Made by a program: the position numbers and the translations under genes. Under the pieces are notes generated by a model, which worked only from the letters and a program-made list of their open reading frames with translations, did no database searches and was not told where the DNA came from. A stretch of DNA of 8,235 nt from CAYOXD01 sp964407825 (lineage in GTDB: Bacteria; Desulfobacterota; Desulfobacteria; Desulfobacterales; JAFDDL01). This document shows, piece after piece, positions 6,121 to 8,235 of this stretch. Each line of letters opens with the position of its first letter. Position 1 is the stretch's first letter. The stretch spans positions 1 through 8,235 of the forward strand of contig CAYOXD010000121.1 in assembly GCA_964407825.1 (NCBI GenBank), given 5' to 3'.

Positions 6121-6154
6121 CCCGATGCCGAAAGGCTCTGGCATGCTATTCGGG
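6121..6154 (-). terminator. Weak terminator-like hairpin at the end of the hydrolase gene
   Basis: On the minus strand CCCG and ATGCC pair with GGCAT and CGGG, giving a two-part stem (6151-6154 with 6121-6124; 6140-6144 in GGCAT orientation with 6125-6129) with an internal loop that holds the stop codon. The downstream sequence is AT-rich (TAATATAAAATTTT) rather than a clean T tract. It may help end the hydrolase transcript, but this is a low-confidence call. Confidence 0.28.
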
Positions 6155-6952
6155 AAGCCCTTTTTGGGCTATTTCGGATACGGCGATCAGGTACTCGGTG
6201 AGCGCCCTTGCGAAGATGTCATTGTGGTTGGCGCCGGGGATTTTCAACAGCCGCTTTTCCTCTGCCCCGCTGGCATCATATAGGGCCTGCCCGTCTGAAA
6301 AGGGGATGATATGATCGTATTCGGCGTGGATGATCAGGGTGGGACCGGTGAATCCCCTGATGAGGTCCGTATGATGGAATCCGACGGATTCGACCTGCCT
6401 GACCACCTCCCCGGGAGAGCCCAGGAGCCTGAGCAGGGGGGCCGCGTGGGCAAATCCACTCTCGATGATCAGCCCGGACATCCGCTCCGGGTAGTGGGCG
6501 GCCAGCTCCAGCGCGGAGGCACTGCCCAAGGATCGACCCATGACCAGTAAGGGGCCGGTGAAGCCGTTCTCGCTTAACCACTTTTCCGCGAACTGGAATA
6601 TGAGGTGGCAGTCCTGCATCATGGCGCTCACCGTGGGCGTTCCCGTGGACTCCCCATACCCGCGATAGTCCACCGCCATGAAATTCAGGCCCATTTGGTT
6701 GTAGAGCGGTCCAAGATCGTCATAGTCGGATACGATCTCGCCGTTTCCGTGGAAAAATAGGATGTTGGGAAATCCGGTGTCCGTCATGTGAAACCGTGCG
6801 CCGATGACCGCCCCATCGGAAACCGGTATTTGCAGGGAACGGGCAGCCCCGCGAGCGGACGCCCCGCCCCGGCCCTGACGCGGATGAAAGAGGACGTTTA
6901 GAATCTCCGGGCGGTCCAGTGCGGTATAATCCGTGCTTTCGGGCGTTTCCAT
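6146..6952 (-). CDS. Alpha/beta hydrolase (serine esterase-like)
   Basis: A 268-residue alpha/beta-hydrolase of the BEM46/ABHD17-like group, a fold used by esterases, thioesterases and peptidases. The oxyanion-hole motif is FFHGNGE (66-72), followed by VDYRGYGESTG (94-104) typical of this group. The nucleophile elbow is GRSLG (139-143) with Ser141. The likely acid is Asp213 (HAEYDHIIP) and the base is His243 (GANHNDI), so the triad is complete. No signal peptide or membrane segment is seen, so it is probably cytosolic. An AAGGAAAGG purine run about 9-17 bases before the ATG supports the start. It is separated by 117 bases from the upstream flavoprotein gene and by 203 bases from the downstream ABC operon, so it is probably its own transcript. 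The substrate cannot be inferred. Confidence 0.88.
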   Translation of the reverse strand: METPESTDYTALDRPEILNVLFHPRQGRGGASARGAARSLQIPVSDGAVIGARFHMTDTGFPNILFFHGNGEIVSDYDDLGPLYNQMGLNFMAVDYRGYGESTGTPTVSAMMQDCHLIFQFAEKWLSENGFTGPLLVMGRSLGSASALELAAHYPERMSGLIIESGFAHAAPLLRLLGSPGEVVRQVESVGFHHTDLIRGFTGPTLIIHAEYDHIIPFSDGQALYDASGAEEKRLLKIPGANHNDIFARALTEYLIAVSEIAQKGLPE

Positions 6953-7010
6953 GCGTATTTTCCTTTCCTTGACCTATTTTCATGTATTCAACTGATGAAA
7001 GGCAGCAAAC

Positions 7011-7055
7011 GTAAAACCGTTTACTTCAAGATGTGTCCACTGAGAGCGAATCTCA
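7011..7055. repeat. Two short inverted repeats in the hydrolase upstream gap
   Basis: GTAAA (7011-7015) and TTTAC (7020-7024) form a perfect five-base inverted repeat around ACCG, and TGAGA (7041-7045) and TCTCA (7051-7055) form another around GCGAA. They lie between the flavoprotein stop and the hydrolase start. The first could be an operator for the hydrolase gene and the second part of a transcript end for the flavoprotein, but neither has a T tract or known motif. I found no convincing promoter for the hydrolase here. Confidence 0.2.
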
Positions 7056-7069
7056 TACCGAGCCTTCAG

Positions 7070-8197
7070 TCAGTCGTTTTGAAGCGGTTTTGATTCGATG
7101 TCGGCGATGGAAAAGGGATAGCGCCTGGATTCAACCGTCCCCACCGGCACATCATCGATTCCGGTGATCTGTTTGACGATTTTCCGGGTGTGGCCATGGC
7201 TTGTGCCGACGAAATCATGGTAGGTCTGTCTTCCGCCACTGACGGCGGTTCCGGCCAGAAAGACGCCCGGCACATTGGTTTCCATGGTCTCGGGGTCGTA
7301 GCAGGGGATGCGCTCGGCGCCCTCGAGAACGACCCCCGCCTGTTCCATGAGGCTAAGGTCGGCGTGGAACCCCGTCGCGACGATGACGAAGTCCGTTTGG
7401 ATCTCCTTAAGATCGGCGGCGGTTTCATGGCCATCGTCTATTGATTTCAGAACCGCAAGGCCCGGTCGGAATTCCGAGGGGACGGTCTCCGGGTAAAAAT
7501 CGATATACCCCTTTGAAATGAGGATGGACAATTCGAGATAGAGCCGCGAATTGGTAAATTCCTCCTCAAGCGCCTCTCTTCTGTAACTGAGGGAAACCTT
7601 GGCGCCGCTTCGAAAACACCGCAGGGCAGTTTCCAGGGCGCTGTTTTTCCCGCCCACGACGAGAAGGCGCCTTCCGAAGTAAAGATGGGGGTCGTCCAGG
7701 GTGTAACGCACCATGGGGATGCCCATATCCCGGTAGACCGTGTCCTCGCCGGGAATATTGAGTTTGTTTCGAAAACTCATGTCTCCGGAAGCAAAGACGA
7801 TCCGGGAGCAGAAGATATCCCTTCCGCCCGTTAGTCCCCGGGTGGTGACATGAAAGCCGGGCTCGGAGGAGCCGGTTTTCTCGATGGATAGCGCCTTTTC
7901 GTAGGTGGAGACCGTCAGCCCCCGGATTTCCACGACGTTCCTGAGGTAGGCGAGGTATTCTTCCCGGGGAATCATCTCCTGATGGGGGGTCTGGATGGGG
8001 ATCCCCGCCACGGCCACGCGCTCCGGGGAGCTGAAAAACCTTGCCCGCTCCGGCCAGTTGTAGATGGTCTGGGCCAATGGGCCGGCTTCGATCTGGACAT
8101 GGTCGACCCCGGCCCAGGCCAGTCCCGCTGCCACCTCGATGCCGATGGGACCGGCTCCGATGACCAGTACGTGGGTGGTTACCTGCTCTCTTTCCAT
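7070..8197 (-). CDS. YpdA-like FAD/NAD(P)-dependent oxidoreductase
   Basis: A 375-residue flavoprotein of the thioredoxin-reductase-like class, closest by eye to YpdA, which in Firmicutes reduces bacillithiol disulfide with NADPH. The FAD-binding Rossmann motif is VLVIGAGPIGIEVA (10-23), followed by the YpdA-like TIYNWPERARFFSSPE (44-59). The second dinucleotide motif, VVGGKNSALE (180-189), binds NAD(P)H; VIVATGF (271-277) and GVFLAGTAVSGG (311-322) complete the two-dinucleotide-binding fold. It has no CxxC redox pair, as expected for YpdA rather than thioredoxin reductase. In addition, the Cys that YpdA carries in GGGPCG is Ile18 here, so disulfide-reductase chemistry by that residue is not possible. 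The start is supported by AAGAAGAAGG a few bases upstream of the ATG. The gene stands alone or is first in its transcript; the region upstream of it is cut by the window edge. The fold is certain; the substrate is not. Confidence 0.85.
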   Translation of the reverse strand: MEREQVTTHVLVIGAGPIGIEVAAGLAWAGVDHVQIEAGPLAQTIYNWPERARFFSSPERVAVAGIPIQTPHQEMIPREEYLAYLRNVVEIRGLTVSTYEKALSIEKTGSSEPGFHVTTRGLTGGRDIFCSRIVFASGDMSFRNKLNIPGEDTVYRDMGIPMVRYTLDDPHLYFGRRLLVVGGKNSALETALRCFRSGAKVSLSYRREALEEEFTNSRLYLELSILISKGYIDFYPETVPSEFRPGLAVLKSIDDGHETAADLKEIQTDFVIVATGFHADLSLMEQAGVVLEGAERIPCYDPETMETNVPGVFLAGTAVSGGRQTYHDFVGTSHGHTRKIVKQITGIDDVPVGTVESRRYPFSIADIESKPLQND

Positions 8198-8235
8198 GAC
8201 AGCCCTTCTTCTTGATGGGACGAGCCCCCATCCGC

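Noticed and set aside
6156..6170. AGCCC-TTTTT-GGGCT hairpin in the last codons of the hydrolase
   Set aside because: It is inside the coding sequence, short, and not followed by a T tract on either strand.

Overview
The window looks like chromosomal DNA of a GC-rich Gram-negative bacterium. The gene content (an HrpA helicase with the long proteobacterial C-terminal domain, a DeaD-type DEAD-box helicase, a YpdA-like flavoprotein and an ABC-2 exporter) fits a deltaproteobacterium (Desulfobacterota) best. That placement is an impression from protein similarity and base composition, not a computed result. No tRNA, rRNA, CRISPR array, transposase or phage gene was seen.

Layout. The left half reads on the + strand. 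It begins with the C-terminal half of hrpA (2-1843, cut by the window edge), followed by a 403-bp gap and then a deaD/csdA-type RNA helicase (2247-3884). The gap is the most interesting non-coding stretch. It holds a sigma70-like promoter (1998-2025), a stable hairpin right at the predicted transcript start, a textbook intrinsic terminator (2097-2127), and a GNRA-capped hairpin (2185-2208) just before the deaD ribosome binding site. This suggests either a separate RNA of about 97 nt or a conditional-termination leader for the helicase gene.

The right half reads on the - strand and converges on deaD. From right to left it holds a YpdA-like FAD/NAD(P) oxidoreductase (8197-7070), an alpha/beta hydrolase (6952-6146), an ABC exporter ATPase (5942-5238) and its ABC-2 membrane subunit (5236-4388), then a small RelE/ParE-fold protein carrying a four-cysteine insert (4360-4016). 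The ATPase and permease are separated by one base and must be co-expressed. The RelE-like gene follows 27 bases later and is probably in the same transcript, with no antitoxin gene beside it.

How the genes relate. hrpA and deaD are both RNA-remodelling helicases, acting in translation quality control and in ribosome assembly or cold adaptation respectively, but the intervening promoter and terminator indicate separate transcription. The ABC pair is a simple exporter of unknown substrate. The hydrolase and the flavoprotein are each preceded by a good Shine-Dalgarno sequence and appear to be independent housekeeping or accessory enzymes.
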